Below the pieces are notes generated by a model. It saw only the letters and a program-made list of their open reading frames with translations, was not told where the DNA came from and made no database searches. Both the position numbers and the translations under genes were made by a program. Shown one piece after another: positions 5,201 through 5,875 of a stretch of 5,875 nucleotides of DNA (within the stretch, counting starts at the first letter, position 1; each line of letters begins with the position of its first letter). Origin of the DNA: JABFSC01 sp031389045 (GTDB lineage: Bacteria > Desulfobacterota > Binatia > Bin18); assembly GCA_031389045.1 (NCBI GenBank), contig JANMSE010000419.1:1-5875 (forward strand). The letters are read 5' to 3'.

Positions 5201-5594
5201 CCTGATTCTCTACAAACCCTAATTCACGCATGATCTCGCGCAGCGTCATTCCGCGCCGCTGTGCGAGCTGGTACAGGGCTTCTAGACGTTGGACATTCAT
5301 CTGTTCCACCTGTCGCCAAAACCCTTGCAGTTCCTCTAATTCTCCCGCGGTTAACGACTCCTTCTGACGCTTTCGCCGCAACCGATCAAAGCGCCGTTTT
5401 TGCGATGCCGGCAAGACGGAATTCTCCTTAATCCGCTCCAACAACAGAGCCTCGTCGTCCGCGATTTCCCGTCCGTGTTGTTGCCATGTACTAAACTGCC
5501 GGTTGAACTTTCGCAATTCGGCTGGGGGCAAGCTTTTGATAACGGCAATGGCATGAGCGGCCGTGTGTGGGGTAGCTGTAGCAGACACTGTCAC
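5190..5594 (-). CDS. Small helical protein upstream of and overlapping the HNH gene
   Basis: This 134-residue protein has no named domain that I can assign with certainty. Residues 14-40 (IKSLPPAELRKFNRQFSTW) resemble the LPxEEhxxFxxWF pattern of small antitoxin-like proteins. Residues 60-80 are strongly basic (QKRRFDRLRRKRQK), 81-113 form a likely coiled coil, and the end MTLREIMRELGF (116-127) is a short amphipathic helix. From memory, small proteins with a comparable basic helix, LTxEE and Lxx(L/I)MxxLG layout often precede this HNH family in cyanobacteria and Chloroflexi. That suggests a partner, regulator or antitoxin role, which is inference. The start is GTG: 5594 leaves three bases after the ribosome site, while the in-frame GTG at 5588 leaves nine, so the true start may be two codons later. 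Its stop lies inside the HNH gene. Confidence 0.8.
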   Translation of the reverse strand: MTVSATATPHTAAHAIAVIKSLPPAELRKFNRQFSTWQQHGREIADDEALLLERIKENSVLPASQKRRFDRLRRKRQKESLTAGELEELQGFWRQVEQMNVQRLEALYQLAQRRGMTLREIMRELGFVENQDVF

Positions 5595-5597
5595 CGT

Positions 5598-5604
5598 CCT
5601 CCTT
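5598..5604 (-). promoter_or_regulatory. Ribosome binding site with ambiguous GTG start
   Basis: AAGGAGG on the minus strand is followed by GTG after three bases (5594) and by an in-frame GTG after nine bases (5588). Three is unusually short and nine acceptable, so the site leaves the start open between the two. Confidence 0.65.
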
Positions 5605-5708
5605 CTTGTTGGGTAGCCTAATGCAGGAAAACGGCATGGTCAAACCGGTTCTCCCGCTGTGTCGTCTGTTGTCTGAGGCAAAGGTTACAGGTAGATCATA
5701 CAAAGGAA

Positions 5709-5715
5709 AAGGAGG
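5709..5715 (+). promoter_or_regulatory. Ribosome binding site of the aldo/keto reductase gene
   Basis: AAGGAGG lies eight bases before the ATG at 5724. The 129-base divergent gap to the helical-protein gene also holds the palindrome AACCGGTT (5643-5650). I see no convincing -35/-10 pair in this gap. Confidence 0.8.
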
Positions 5716-5723
5716 AAGCATCC

Positions 5724-5875
5724 ATGGAATACCGCACGCTTGGTGGCAGCGGGATAAAAGTGAGTCACTTCTGTCTCGGTGCCATGATGTTCGGACCGAC
5801 GGCCAATCCAGACCACGACGAGTGCATTCGCATGACGCACGCGGCGCTGGACGCGGGAGTGAACTTCATCGACAC
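5724..5875 (+). CDS. Aldo/keto reductase, N-terminal part only
   Basis: The visible 51 residues begin MEYRTLGGSGIKVSHFCLGAM, the usual opening of aldo/keto reductases (first barrel strands, with RxLGxSGxxVSxxxLG at 4-19). They run to GVNFIDT at 45-51, where Asp50 is the first member of the Asp-Tyr-Lys-His catalytic tetrad. The other three lie beyond the window. The family reduces aldehydes and ketones with NADPH in the cytosol; which subgroup and substrate apply cannot be judged from this fragment. The gene has a good ribosome site and is divergent from the HNH module. Confidence 0.9.
   Translation, partial: MEYRTLGGSGIKVSHFCLGAMMFGPTANPDHDECIRMTHAALDAGVNFID

Noticed and set aside
5643..5650. 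AACCGGTT palindrome upstream of the aldo/keto reductase as an operator.
   Set aside because: An isolated 8-bp palindrome is expected by chance and no promoter is recognisable next to it.

Overview
The window is moderately GC-rich, gene-dense bacterial chromosome. Most genes have clear Shine-Dalgarno sequences, and some start with GTG. The content is a run of single-gene redox and catabolic enzymes: a Dke1-type cupin, a short-chain dehydrogenase, a haem-dependent N-demethylase-like protein, a zinc-free quinone oxidoreductase and an aldo/keto reductase. Short intergenic repeats and an HNH endonuclease module sit among them. This mix suits a large-genome environmental bacterium, for example a deltaproteobacterial, Rokubacteria or Tectomicrobia-like lineage. 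That placement is inference from gene style only: no rRNA, tRNA or phylogenetic marker gene is present.

Layout, left to right. (1) 1-946, minus strand: an unrecognised helical protein of at least 315 residues whose end lies outside the window. (2) 947-1186: a structured divergent intergenic region with three separate small-repeat patterns. (3) 1187-1642, plus: a Dke1-like cupin. (4) 1643-1842: a convergent intergenic region with a strong CCCTCTCCC/GGGAGAGGG hairpin and a second partial copy. (5) 3583-1843, minus: an HODM-alpha-like (DUF3445) gene followed by an SDR gene, separated by a heptanucleotide tandem repeat. (6) 3584-3754: a divergent region with a leader hairpin and a promoter-like site. 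(7) 3755-4720, plus: a quinone oxidoreductase ending at a bidirectional terminator. (8) 5594-4772, minus: two genes overlapping by 11 bases, a small helical protein and then an HNH endonuclease. (9) 5724-5875, plus: the first 51 residues of an aldo/keto reductase.

Transcription units alternate strand throughout (-, +, -, +, -, +), so only two pairs can be operons: DUF3445-SDR and helical protein-HNH. The enzymes do not form an obvious single pathway; they are typical accessory oxidoreductases. The best candidates for something little described are the overlapping helical-protein/HNH module, the unrecognised edge gene, and the mutually exclusive repeat structures upstream of the cupin gene. 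No gap without a gene exceeds 300 bases.
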